In this document: in pieces, positions 55,935 through 64,000 of the stretch
How positions within the stretch are numbered: the first letter of the stretch is position 1
Layout of the letters: every line of letters starts with the position of its first letter
DNA from: JAOUEA01 sp963821925
Lineage (GTDB): Bacteria > Actinomycetota > UBA4738 > HRBIN12
NCBI GenBank assembly: GCA_963821925.1
Contig: CAWGFO010000002.1
Coordinates: 248,001-312,000, forward strand
Length of the DNA stretch: 64,000 bases
Direction: 5' to 3'
Made by a program: the position numbers and the translations under genes
The notes under the pieces: model-generated
Told to the model about the DNA's origin: nothing
What the model saw: the letters and a program-made list of their open reading frames with translations, nothing else
Databases searched by the model: none

Positions 55935-56651
55935 ATGACTGAACGGATCATAGTCTCGGATGCGGCCCTCGGTGAGCTCGAGGCCTCCCGCACCTTCGAG
56001 GCCTTCTACCAGGCCGAGGCTCGGACCCTGTTCCGGCGGCTCTGGCTCGTGACCGGGAACCGCGCCGAGGCGGAGGAGCTGATGCAGGACGCCTTCCTCA
56101 GCGTGTGGGAGCGATGGGACCGCGTGGGCGGGATGGACGATCCCATCGGGTACCTCTACCGAACCGCGATGAACCTGTTCCGCAAGCGCTACCGGCGGGC
56201 CATCGGGATCTCGTTCTTCACTGCGGATGGCGTGTACAGCGACCCTTGCCACTGGGACGTGCAGGGCACCGGGCGCGCGGACGTCGGCGACGTGGAGGTC
56301 GGTCCGACCGTCGACGATCTGGTGGCCGCGCTCCGCGCCAACACCTTCTACACGTCATCGGAGCCGGCGCCAGTGACGATCGACGGCTACACCGGCCAGG
56401 AGTTGGAGCTCCAGCTGCCGGACGATCCGTTCACCAGTTGCGACAAGGAGCCCGGGGATTCGGTCGGCCATGCGTTCGTCTTCTCCGGGCCGGGCCTCTA
56501 CGCCCAGGGCCCGGCCAACCGCTGGCACCTGTACATCCTCGATGTCGAGGGCACCCGACTCATCGCGGTGATCCTCTCGTACGCGCAGACGCCTCAAAGC
56601 GACCTCGATCTCTCGCGGAACATCATCGAGACGCTCGACATCGCTCCATGA
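55935..56651 (+). CDS. ECF sigma region 2 fused in frame to an extracytoplasmic-type domain
   Basis: 238 aa. Residues 14-93 are sigma-70 region 2 (TFEAFYQAEARTLFRRLWLV, then EAEELMQDAFLSVWERWDRV and YLYRTAMNLFRKRYRRA). The chain then switches directly, around residue 93, to GISFFTADGVYSDPCHWDVQ and a beta-rich domain (DVEVGPTVDDLVAALRANTF ... RLIAVILSYAQTP). Region 4, the sigma C-terminus and any membrane helix are missing. The likely origin is an in-frame deletion joining a sigma gene to its downstream membrane-protein gene. No clear ribosome-binding site before ATG 55935. Confidence 0.7.
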   Translation: MTERIIVSDAALGELEASRTFEAFYQAEARTLFRRLWLVTGNRAEAEELMQDAFLSVWERWDRVGGMDDPIGYLYRTAMNLFRKRYRRAIGISFFTADGVYSDPCHWDVQGTGRADVGDVEVGPTVDDLVAALRANTFYTSSEPAPVTIDGYTGQELELQLPDDPFTSCDKEPGDSVGHAFVFSGPGLYAQGPANRWHLYILDVEGTRLIAVILSYAQTPQSDLDLSRNIIETLDIAP

Positions 56652-56689
56652 GTCGCGCCGGCTGACAACCACCGGCACGTAGCGAGAAG

Positions 56690-56715
56690 CCGCCGCCGGC
56701 GAAAGCCGGCGGCGG
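56690..56715 (+). terminator. Strong hairpin with GAAA tetraloop
   Basis: CCGCCGCCGGC GAAA GCCGGCGGCGG, an 11-bp perfect stem, 39 nt after the fusion gene stop. Typical high-GC terminator shape without a T-run. Confidence 0.65.
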
Positions 56716-56899
56716 GCTCGACGTTCGCGACGAACCGACCAGTGACCACATGGGACGATACGCGGGCGACTCGCCGAGCCTGCCTAGCTCCGCACGCACC
56801 GCTTCGCCCGGAAGCGGGCCACCAAGTGAATGAGGTCACACACCCTAGTATCTGTGGCGTTCTCGCTCGTCCTTGCCAGGCCGCTTGGAGGTGCAACCC

Positions 56900-58035
56900 A
56901 TGCCCTCACTCGTTCCCCGCGATTCCTACGCCGCCCTCGAGCGGTGTACGTACTTCAACCAAGCGGCCCTAGGCCTGGTACCGATCCCGGCGGTCGAGGC
57001 GATGCGCGCCTTCATGGAGCGGACGGCTCAACATGGGAACCTCTATCTGAGCGATCAGCAGGAGGCCGAGATCCTCGATGGCGTCCGCTCGGCCGGGGCC
57101 GAGCTGCTGGGGACCACCCCCGATGCCGTCGCCGTCGTCGGAGGCGCGAGCGAAGGCCTCGGCCAGATCGCGTCACTGCTCGAAGTGGATCGCGGGACCG
57201 TCGTGTTGGTGTCAACGGACTTCCCGAGCGTGACCTACCCGTGGCTGGCAGCCGCCCAGCGTCGCGAGATCGAGCTCCGCTTCGTCGAGGATCGCCCCGA
57301 TCGAGACCTCACGAACGATCTCGTCGACGCGATCGATCCGACGACATCCGTGGTGGCGTTCGGCGCCGTTCAGTACGCGACCGGCTCCCAGGTCGATGTC
57401 GGTCGGGTGGCGGCACGGGCTCATGACGCCGGCGCTCATGTGGTGGTGGACGCGACGCAGCTCGCCGGGGCCGGCCTCGTCGACATGTCCGGCTGGGGCG
57501 CGGACGCGGTGGTCACGAGCGGGTACAAGTGGCTATCGAGCCACGGCGGTGTGGCACTGCTCGCGGCCGCTCCCGACCTCCGAGATCGTCTCCCACAGAT
57601 CGTCGGCTGGAAGGGAACCGAAGACCCCTTCGCGTTCGACGCTCGAACGCTCAGACTCGCCCACGACGCACGACGCTTCGAACTGTCGACGATGTCGTAC
57701 ATGTCCGCGGTCGGACTCGAGTCGTCCATGGCGATCGTGTCGTCGGCCGGCCTCGATCGTATCGCGCGACATGCCGCCCACCTGGCGACGCGACTCGTCG
57801 GTCAAGTCGAAGGGCTCGGCTGGCACCCGTTCCGGTCGCTCGATGATCCGGGGGCTTCGCCCCACATCGTGTCGTTGCGGCACGCCCGACACCGCCCTGA
57901 TGTGACGGTTGCCACCTCGCATCCGAGCATCGGATCATCTGCGGGGGTCGAGGGGATGGACTCAGGATCTCCCTGCACGTGTACAACGACGAAGCCGATG
58001 TCGACCGGCTCGCCGCGGCCTTGCGGGAGATGTAG
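56900..58035 (+). CDS. Class V aminotransferase / cysteine desulfurase-like, frame-broken near its end
   Basis: About 378 aa if one base is restored. N-terminus TYFNQAALGLVPIPAVEAMR, phosphate-site GGASEGLGQI, VVDATQLAGA with the cofactor Asp, and the PLP Lys in SGYKWLSSHGG. The frame changes near 57905: after SPHIVSLRHARHRPDV the next frame continues GCHLASEHRIICGGRGDGLR, then ISLHVYNDEADVDRLAAALR to TAG 58035, a normal family C-terminus. Function could be Cys desulfurase, selenocysteine lyase or another class V activity. Confidence 0.75.
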
Positions 58036-58066
58036 CTCAGGGATCGGATGCTAGGGATCGAGGCGG

Positions 58067-58825
58067 CTACGAAACGGCGCGCCGCCAGAGAGCCAACAGC
58101 GAGTCGGCGACCTGTTCGGGTTCGATGCGGTGAGGCGGGTCGAAGTGATGACGTTCGGGGAAGGTCTCGATCGTGAAGTCGGGGAAGACCTCCGCAAGCC
58201 GTGCGGCCATCCGAGCGTAGTAGTCGGGGTTGCTGCGGCCGCCGATGGCGAAGTAGACGGGCCGGTCGAACGCCCGTAGTGCCTCGAGGTCGAGGTCGCC
58301 GTTGTCGAACGCATCGAGGAAGGCTCGTATGCCCGCGGGCCGCTTCGCCATCCACGGCGGCGGCGGTCCTTCAGGAGGTGGCGGTGGCTCCACGCCGGGC
58401 GCGAGCTGCAGCCGAACGAACCCCGCCATGAACTCGTCGGGCGGCAGCGTCTCGAGCGCCTGGAATCGCCGCCACAAGGCGTTCTCTTCCGTCGTCCTGT
58501 CGTTGCCGGCCCATGCCGGTTCGAGGAGCGCGAGACTGAGGAGCCGCTCGCCATGCCGGGAGGTGAAGGCGAGCGAAGACGCGCCGCCCCCCGAATAGCC
58601 CACGAGATGGAACCGCTCGAAGCGATGCGCATCGGCCTCGCGCAGGATCCCCGCGGCCTCCTTGCCGAGGTCGTAGTCCGCGGGCGGCCGTTCCGTGGCG
58701 TAGACCTCGAGGTCCTTCGCGACCGCGTCAACGCGGTCCCCGAGCACCTCGAGTAAGGCCGCGTAGGCCGGCTCGGCCGGCAGTACTCCGCCGGGCAAGA
58801 ACACGACCGGATAGCGCGACTCCAT
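58067..58825 (-). CDS. Alpha/beta hydrolase
   Basis: 252 aa. Nucleophile elbow HLVGYSGGGASS (Ser near 78) and a late His in FPERHHFDPPHR; oxyanion segment VVFLPGGVLPAEPAYA. A Pro-rich cap insertion (PPPPPEGPPPPWMAKRP) is unusual. Substrate unknown. Convergent with the aminotransferase (31-nt gap). Confidence 0.78.
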   Translation of the reverse strand: MESRYPVVFLPGGVLPAEPAYAALLEVLGDRVDAVAKDLEVYATERPPADYDLGKEAAGILREADAHRFERFHLVGYSGGGASSLAFTSRHGERLLSLALLEPAWAGNDRTTEENALWRRFQALETLPPDEFMAGFVRLQLAPGVEPPPPPEGPPPPWMAKRPAGIRAFLDAFDNGDLDLEALRAFDRPVYFAIGGRSNPDYYARMAARLAEVFPDFTIETFPERHHFDPPHRIEPEQVADSLLALWRRAVS

Positions 58826-58840
58826 GGGATGACCTTATCC

Positions 58841-59377
58841 CTACGCGCCGAACGCGCCGAACGCGCGGAACGGCTCCGGCTCGTATCGCGCCAGGAAGCT
58901 CAACCAGTCCGCTAACGCTTCGCCGACGACCGCGTCGTCCTTGACGAGCCACGACAGATGACGGAACGCGTGCTCGATGACCTGGCTCACGTCGATGCCG
59001 GTTGGAGGCCCCAACGCGTCACCGCGTGCGAGGTCCGCGCGCATCACAGGCTCCTCGGTCAGGTACTCCGACAGGTGGTCCGGCGGCTCAACGGCAACTA
59101 CGTACGTCAGGATCAGCCGGTCGCCTGCGTGACGCCATGAGGTCGAATGGACCAGAAGTGGCGTGAGGGCGTACCGGGCCGATGCGTCCAACACGATCTG
59201 GCCCGGGTCGGGACCCGGGGCCCAACCGAGTCGCAAGGTGGGAGCATGGATCGGTCGCAGATGGCGGGCGCCGTCGGCTCGCAGGCACACGAAGAGCGTC
59301 TCGAGTGACTGCGCGACGAAGTCCGAGGACCAAGGGACATCGCTCAGTGGGGGCACGAGCTGAACGACGGGCGGCAT
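58841..59377 (-). CDS. Protein of unknown function
   Basis: 178 aa, not recognised. Soluble, with no signal peptide and no Cys-rich motif. A mixed alpha/beta pattern: RLILTYVVAVEPPDHLSEYL looks like a strand and acidic loop, and the end HAFRHLSWLVKDDAVVGEAL like helices. The C-terminus carries a short repeat FGAFGA. It starts 8 nt after the DUF1059-like gene and ends 15 nt before the hydrolase, so all three minus-strand genes may form an operon. Confidence 0.55.
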   Translation of the reverse strand: MPPVVQLVPPLSDVPWSSDFVAQSLETLFVCLRADGARHLRPIHAPTLRLGWAPGPDPGQIVLDASARYALTPLLVHSTSWRHAGDRLILTYVVAVEPPDHLSEYLTEEPVMRADLARGDALGPPTGIDVSQVIEHAFRHLSWLVKDDAVVGEALADWLSFLARYEPEPFRAFGAFGA

Positions 59378-59385
59378 CGTCTCGG

Positions 59386-59535
59386 CTAGGCGGGGATCTC
59401 GACCGCCAGCGCGAGGATCTCCTCACGGGTCGCCGCCACGCCGTGCACCTCGAGTCCGTGCGCCTGCACCTGCGCGATGACCTCCTCCTCCGTCCCGCGG
59501 CATTGCCAGCCGCAGAGGCATGTCACTTCCTTCAT
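59386..59535 (-). CDS. Small DUF1059-like protein
   Basis: 49 aa, ATG 59535 to TAG. Reads MKEVTCLCGWQCRGTEEEVI, then AQVQAHGLEVHGVAATREEI and LALAVEIPA. The CxC-x3-C cluster near the N-terminus and the HG-LEVHGV pattern match small DUF1059 proteins. No clear Shine-Dalgarno is seen (upstream minus-strand sequence reads ACTGCCCTC). Probably first gene of the operon with the 178-aa protein. Confidence 0.65.
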   Translation of the reverse strand: MKEVTCLCGWQCRGTEEEVIAQVQAHGLEVHGVAATREEILALAVEIPA

Positions 59536-59591
59536 GAGGGCAGTCTCGCACCTTGGCCGATCCCAGGTCTGACGCTGGCGCGATGGACCCC

Positions 59592-59660
59592 AAACCTGTG
59601 GGGTCCTCGTTCGGGTGCCTCTCCCGTGTGATCAGAGAGTTCTGAGAACACCCACCAACT
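59592..59660 (+). repeat. Repeat right end R3
   Basis: AAACCTGTGGGGTCCTCG, CCCGTGTGATCAGAGAG and the core AGTTCTGAGAACACCC (59638-59653), then ACCAACT. Same order as R1 and R2 but more diverged. The rest of 59536-59937 shows no gene and no regulatory site I can support. Confidence 0.65.
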
Positions 59661-59937
59661 CAGCCCAAAGGCCAGGACCTTCCGGGGCCCCCGCTGTGTA
59701 CTCTCGCTCATCAACCGCTCGTGGCACGCTGCCAGGGCGCTTCGATCGCCCGTTGCTGGTCTCTGACTCTCGATCGCGGTCAGACGATCTGTTCGTTCGA
59801 TGGCTCGGAGCGACGTACCAGTCGTGAGAACCGACGACGAGGACCTCAGTGCGAGATCTCCTCATCGGGGAGGCCGGTCGGTCATCGGGGCGCGGAACGA
59901 GAAGAGAGGCCCGGCGGGCTGAGGGGAAGATGAACCG

Positions 59938-62538
59938 ATGAGTGGCTATGTGCTCGGTCTCCGGGAGATCGATCAGACGCAGGTCGCGGCCGTCGGCGGC
60001 AAGGGCGCGCATCTGGGGGAGCTTTCGCGGATCGAGGGTGTCCGCGTGCCGACTGGCTACTGCGTGACGACGGACGCCTTCAGGCGGATCATGGCGGATG
60101 CGCCGTCGATCGACGATCGACTCGATCGGCTGTCGCGCCTGAAGCCGGACGACCGGGAGACGATCCGAGCGCTCAGCGCGGAGATCCGCCGGATCGTCGA
60201 GGGGATCGCCATCCCCGACGACCTGGCGGAGGCGATCACCCGCCCGCTCATCAGGCTCGGCGAGCAGGCCGCGTACGCCGTCCGATCCAGCGCGACGGCA
60301 GAGGACTTGCCGTCGGTCTCCTTCGCGGGCCAGCAGGACACGTACCTCAACGTCGTGGGGCCGGCGGCGATCCTCCAGCACGTCAGCCGGTGCTGGGCCT
60401 CGCTCTTCACCGAGCGGGCGGTGACCTACCGCCAGCGGAACGGCTTCGATCACCGGAGGGTCCACATGGCCGTGGTCGTGCAGCAGATGGTCTTCCCGCA
60501 GGCGGCCGGCATCCTGTTCACGGCCGACCCCGTCACGGGCAACCGGAAGGTCGCCTCCGTGGAGGCCAGCTTCGGCCTGGGCGAGGCCCTGGTCTCGGGC
60601 CTGGTGAACCCGGACGTCTACACGGTGCGTGACGGCCAGGTCGTCGCCAGGGTGGTCGCCTCCAAGCAGGTCGCCATCCACGCTTCGCCGGCTGGCGGGA
60701 CGCAGGAACAGGCGGTCGAGTCGGAGCGGCAAGAGCAGCCGGCTCTGACGGACGCGCAGGTCGTGCGGCTCGCGCAGCTGGGCCGGCGGATCGAAGCGCA
60801 CTTCCGCCGCCCCCAGGACATCGAATGGTGCGTGGTCGACGATGACATCCAGATCGTCCAGAGCCGGCCGATCACGACGCTGTTCCCCATCCCCGAGGCC
60901 GGCGACGGAGAGAACCACGTCTACGTCTCCGTCGGTCATCAGCAGATGATGACCGACCCCATGAAGCCCTTGGGGATCTCCTTCTGGCAGTTGACGGCCG
61001 CTCGGCCGATGCACGAGGCCGGCGGGAGGCTGTTCGTCGACGTCACCCAGGCCCTGGCTTCGCCGGTGAGCCGCGCGAGCCTCCTGGACCTCATGGGGAG
61101 ATCCGATCCGCTGCTCCGGGACGCGCTGCAGACCATCCTCGATCGCGGTGATTTCGTCCCGTCGCGCCCGGACGAAGGTCCCGCCTGGGCGCCGCCGGGC
61201 GGCGTGCCCGCCCCGACGAAGACCGATCCGGCCATCGTCACCGAGCTGATCGAGCGCAGCCAGGCCTCCATCGCCGCCGTGAAGCGCGATATCCGCACGA
61301 AGTCCGGATCGGCGCTCCTCGACTTCATCCTGACCGACATCCAGGAGCTGAGGCGGATCTTGTTCGACCCTGAGAGCCATCAGGTGTTCATGACGGCGAT
61401 GGAGGCCACCTGGTGGCTCAACGAGCAGCTGGAGGCGTGGCTGGGCGAGAAGAACGCGGCCGACACGCTCACGCAATCGGTCCCCGACAACGTCACGTCG
61501 GAGATGGGGCTGGCGCTCCTGGAGGTCGCGGACGTGATCCGCCCGCATCCGGACGTGGTGGCCTTCCTCCAGCGCGTCGAGGACGAGGACTTCCTGGACG
61601 AGATGCCCGGGCTCGCGGGCGGGCAAGAAGCGCGCGACGCGATCCTCGCCTGGCTCGATACGTACGGCATGCGCTGCGTGGGCGAGATCGACATCACGAG
61701 GCCGCGTTGGAGCGAACGCCCCTCCACGCTCCTGCCCCTGATCCTCGGCAACGTCAGGAACTTCGAGCCGGGCGCCGGGGAACGGCGTTTCGAGCGGGGG
61801 CGGCAGGAGGCCTGGGAGAAGGAACAGGACCTGCTGGAGCGCTTGCGGGCCTTGCCGGACGGGGTGCGGAAGGCTGAAGAGGCCAAGCGGAGGATCGACC
61901 AGGTCCGGACCTTCATCGGGTACCGCGAGTATCCGAAGTACGGCATGGTCAGCCGCTACTTCGTCTACAAGCAGGCCTTGCTGGGAGAAGCCGAGCGCCT
62001 CGTGCAGGCCCAGGTGCTTGGTGAGAAGGAAGACGTCTTCTACCTCACCTTGCAGGAACTCCACGACGTCGTGCGCACGAACCACGTGGACGACCAGCTG
62101 ATCCGCCGGCGCAAGGACGCGTTCCGTTCGTATCGGGCGCTCACGCCGCCGCGGGTGCTCACGTCGGATGGCGAGGTCTTCTCCGGGGAGTATCGACGCG
62201 ACGACGTGCCGGCCGGCGCTCTGGTCGGCCTACCGGTGTCCGCCGGGACCATCGAGGGGCGGGCTCGCGTCATCCTGGACATGGCGGAGGCCGTTCTCGA
62301 ACCGGGCGACATCCTGGTCACCGCCTACACGGACCCCAGCTGGACGCCCCTGTTCGTCGCGATCGAGGGCCTGGTGACGGAGGTGGGGGGCCTGATGACC
62401 CATGGCGCGGTGATCGCTCGGGAGTACGGCTTGCCCGCCGTGGTGGGGGTGGAGCATGCCACCCGGCTGATCCGGGATGGGCAGCGGATCCGCGTGAACG
62501 GAACGGACGGGTACATCGAGATCCTCCCCGCGACGTGA
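59938..62538 (+). CDS. rph: PEP-synthase-like phosphotransferase, probable rifampicin phosphotransferase
   Basis: 866 aa, the length of known rifampicin phosphotransferases. Order of domains: ATP-binding (about 1-320, GGKGAHLGELSRI and YAVRSSATAEDLPSVSFAGQ), central substrate domain (about 330-755, QMMTDPMKPLGISFWQL), and the swivelling phosphohistidine domain (about 775-866) with TEVGGLMTHGAVIAREYGLP carrying the catalytic His. It lacks the C-terminal PEP-binding barrel of true PEP synthase (PpsA), which decides between the two. The family inactivates rifamycins by transferring the beta-phosphate of ATP. I see no palindrome upstream like the known rifamycin-associated element. Confidence 0.82.
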   Translation: MSGYVLGLREIDQTQVAAVGGKGAHLGELSRIEGVRVPTGYCVTTDAFRRIMADAPSIDDRLDRLSRLKPDDRETIRALSAEIRRIVEGIAIPDDLAEAITRPLIRLGEQAAYAVRSSATAEDLPSVSFAGQQDTYLNVVGPAAILQHVSRCWASLFTERAVTYRQRNGFDHRRVHMAVVVQQMVFPQAAGILFTADPVTGNRKVASVEASFGLGEALVSGLVNPDVYTVRDGQVVARVVASKQVAIHASPAGGTQEQAVESERQEQPALTDAQVVRLAQLGRRIEAHFRRPQDIEWCVVDDDIQIVQSRPITTLFPIPEAGDGENHVYVSVGHQQMMTDPMKPLGISFWQLTAARPMHEAGGRLFVDVTQALASPVSRASLLDLMGRSDPLLRDALQTILDRGDFVPSRPDEGPAWAPPGGVPAPTKTDPAIVTELIERSQASIAAVKRDIRTKSGSALLDFILTDIQELRRILFDPESHQVFMTAMEATWWLNEQLEAWLGEKNAADTLTQSVPDNVTSEMGLALLEVADVIRPHPDVVAFLQRVEDEDFLDEMPGLAGGQEARDAILAWLDTYGMRCVGEIDITRPRWSERPSTLLPLILGNVRNFEPGAGERRFERGRQEAWEKEQDLLERLRALPDGVRKAEEAKRRIDQVRTFIGYREYPKYGMVSRYFVYKQALLGEAERLVQAQVLGEKEDVFYLTLQELHDVVRTNHVDDQLIRRRKDAFRSYRALTPPRVLTSDGEVFSGEYRRDDVPAGALVGLPVSAGTIEGRARVILDMAEAVLEPGDILVTAYTDPSWTPLFVAIEGLVTEVGGLMTHGAVIAREYGLPAVVGVEHATRLIRDGQRIRVNGTDGYIEILPAT

Positions 62539-62568
62539 CGGACACCAGCTTGATGTCACCTCAAGCGA

Positions 62569-62955
62569 TCAAGACCCGGCGCCGCGGTCGGAAGGACCGG
62601 CCACGTATGCCGCCAGCACCTCCGCCTCTCTCTGCAGCCGCTCGGCGATGTCGTCTCGTCCGATCCGGGCGTACTCGGTGGCCGCTCGCGCATGCTCCTC
62701 GATCTGCGAGCGAAGGATCGCCCTGACGTCGTTCTCGGTGAGCACACGCCGCGCGATGTCGGTGGAGCCGACCCCGGCCGCCGCGCCGGCGATGTGCTCG
62801 GTGCCCTCCACCCGGGAGGCGGGGGCCTCGACGGCACCCGCGTTGTCCAGGGCGGTGAGAGCCGAGCGCAGCGCTGCGACGGTCACGGAGTCGCGAGCCT
62901 TGAGCGCCGCGGTCAGATCGCCGCGAAGGCGAGTGCTGATCCTGGGCACGCTCAT
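62569..62955 (-). CDS. GatB/YqeY-domain-like protein
   Basis: 128 aa, helical. RISTRLRGDLTAALKARDSV and TVAALRSALTALDNA at the N-terminus, and EEHARAATEYARIGRDDIAE, then RLQREAEVLAAYV, match YqeY proteins. These relate to the tail of the amidotransferase subunit GatB, but their role is unclear. Somewhat shorter than the usual 145-150 aa. Convergent with rph (30-nt gap). Confidence 0.8.
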   Translation of the reverse strand: MSVPRISTRLRGDLTAALKARDSVTVAALRSALTALDNAGAVEAPASRVEGTEHIAGAAAGVGSTDIARRVLTENDVRAILRSQIEEHARAATEYARIGRDDIAERLQREAEVLAAYVAGPSDRGAGS

Positions 62956-63028
62956 CCGTGAGGTGATCCTACGGCGGTGCCTCCCTGGAGGGGCACTCGA
63001 AGCCCTGGTGAGGTCCCATCCCGTGTGG

Positions 63029-63526
63029 TCAGGGGGCCCACTCCTCGCCCGGGCGCGGCGGAGCGTCGGGGACCTCTACGTCCAAGAACAAGGATTCGAG
63101 CATGTGACCCACGTACTTCCGGAGAGCGGCGCCGAACGCCGAAAACACCCGGAGTGCGAGGGCGGGTTCGCGCTCGATGAGCGCCAGCCACGGAGCCCTT
63201 GGAACGACCAGCAGCGTCGTGGGCTCGAGGGCGAGGGCCGACGCCACCCGGGGCCCTCCGTCGAGCAGCCCGCCTTCCCCGAACATCTTGCCGTCTCGAA
63301 CGATGGCCGCGTTGAGCTCCTCGCCGCGCGAGGGGATGTAGATGCGCACGCTTCCGGAAGACACCACGTAGAACTCGGTCGCGATGTCTCCCTCGAAGAA
63401 GACGTGTTGGCCAGGAGGGATCGATCGCCGTTCGGCGATCGCCGCGACGTGGTCTACAACGCCCGGGTCGAGCCCGTCGAAGAGCTCGGCACGCATCAGG
63501 GTCGCAGCGATCTCCGGATGCTCCAC
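63029..63526 (-). CDS. Cyclic nucleotide-binding domain protein (no DNA-binding domain)
   Basis: 165 aa, a single CRP-like sensor domain. SIPPGQHVFFEGDIATEFYV, SSGSVRIYIPS and the phosphate-binding cassette FGEGGLLDGGPRVASALA are visible. No helix-turn-helix follows; the C-terminus is acidic and Pro-rich. It could sense cAMP from the cyclases in the window or another nucleotide. Its end touches a short piece of the R-type repeat sequence (63022-63034). Confidence 0.78.
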   Translation of the reverse strand: MEHPEIAATLMRAELFDGLDPGVVDHVAAIAERRSIPPGQHVFFEGDIATEFYVVSSGSVRIYIPSRGEELNAAIVRDGKMFGEGGLLDGGPRVASALALEPTTLLVVPRAPWLALIEREPALALRVFSAFGAALRKYVGHMLESLFLDVEVPDAPPRPGEEWAP

Positions 63527-63677
63527 GACCGAACCCTACCGTTCGGACAGAGGCTGGGCGAGCTCGATCCGACCACGCCGACCCCATCGATCAGCTGAGC
63601 CTCAACCTGCTGCAGCCCACATCGCCCCTCCGTCTCGAGCTGTGGACGCCCCGGTGTGAAGGGGCGACACTGGCAGG

Positions 63678-64000
63678 ATGCCGGAGGAGGACGTCCCGGA
63701 TTGTTGCTTCGATGAGTGGGCCGCATCCAACGCGAAACGGGCGCGGAAGCGAGAGACGGCGGCTGCCATCACGGCCGCGCTGCTCGACGCGCTGGACGAA
63801 GCCGGCCTCCAGGGTCGCAGCGTGCTCGACGTCGGGTGCGGCACGGGCGATCTGGCCCTGGCCGCGCTCGGGCGCGGTGCGCGCTCGGTATCTGGCTTCG
63901 ACCTGGGTGCCGGCGCCATAGCCAGCGCCCAGGCGCTTGCGCGAGAGCGCGGTTTGGGCGGGCGCGCTGCGTTCGAGGTCGGTGATGGGTCGCGGGCCGC
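63678..64000 (+). CDS. SAM-dependent methyltransferase, 5' part
   Basis: Reading frame from ATG 63678 open to the window end, 107 residues. Motif I VLDVGCGTGDLALAAL for SAM binding (about 53-68), followed by SVSGFDLGAGAIASAQALAR. CCFDEWAASNAKRARKRET before it resembles the N-terminus of several small methyltransferases, including ChlM-type. Substrate undetermined. 151 bp divergent from the cyclic-nucleotide gene. Confidence 0.8.
   Translation, partial: MPEEDVPDCCFDEWAASNAKRARKRETAAAITAALLDALDEAGLQGRSVLDVGCGTGDLALAALGRGARSVSGFDLGAGAIASAQALARERGLGGRAAFEVGDGSRA

Noticed and set aside
59660..59937. Rifamycin-associated palindrome upstream of rph
   Set aside because: I looked for a long GC palindrome between the repeat and the start and found none that I could support.
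63022..63034. CGTGTGGTCAGGG, identical to part of the R2 repeat, as another repeat end
   Set aside because: Only 13 bases match and the AGTTCTGAGAACACCCC core is absent. It also overlaps the stop of the cyclic-nucleotide gene, so it may be chance or a remnant.

Overview
The window is about 70% G+C. Its genes are packed with ATGA/GTGA start-stop overlaps, it uses many GTG starts, and it carries menaquinone-type polyprenyl synthases, ECF sigma factors, DUF2252 and DUF4242 proteins and a Streptomyces-like double nuo locus. This points to a high-GC aerobic actinobacterium (Actinomycetota), probably from a poorly sampled lineage. The genus cannot be named from the sequence. Several otherwise conserved genes (nuoG, nuoK, a TlpA-like gene, an aminotransferase) contain single-base frame breaks, so either the assembly has indels or some of these genes are decayed.

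Positions 1-8100 hold the end of a caa3-type cytochrome oxidase operon: subunit I (partial), III and IV, the CtaG assembly factor, and a membrane-anchored protein with three tandem cupredoxin domains. Next come a broken TlpA-like thioredoxin, a minus-strand CtaA-CtaB fusion for heme A synthesis, a polyprenyl synthetase and a small flavin-oxidoreductase-like protein.

Positions 8150-34830 are the respiratory core. Two Rex-like operators (8151-8168, 8195-8212) precede a geranylgeranyl-reductase-family gene and a complete 14-gene complex I operon (nuoA-N, 9517-23993), then a second polyprenyl synthetase. A third operator-like site (25035-25052) lies at the start of a second, partial complex I operon (nuoA2 B2 C2 H2 I2 J2 K2 L2 M2 N2; no D, E, F or G), which is followed by the HtpX membrane protease. 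Together these genes make the quinone side chain, possibly modify it, and oxidise NADH or another donor into the menaquinone pool that feeds the oxidase.

Positions 34837-40850 carry two PLP enzymes, a class III cyclase/ATPase without its usual C-terminal part, a DUF4242 protein, a YajQ-family protein and tRNA-Tyr(GTA).

From 40851 the window becomes accessory. A 17-bp sequence one base after tRNA-Tyr recurs as an exact inverted copy at 43574 and 47154 and, slightly shorter, at 59638. Between the copies are a transposase fragment, the 3' end of an anaerobic sulfatase-maturase-like gene, an aquaporin, a DUF2252 remnant, an intact cyclase/ATPase/TPR regulator, a copper island (P1B ATPase, cupredoxin, SHOCT protein), a metallo-beta-lactamase-fold hydrolase, a lipoprotein serine hydrolase, an ECF sigma/membrane-protein pair, and a gene that fuses ECF sigma region 2 to an extracytoplasmic domain. 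After the last repeat come a probable rifampicin phosphotransferase, a YqeY-like protein, a cyclic-nucleotide-binding protein and the start of a methyltransferase that runs off the window.
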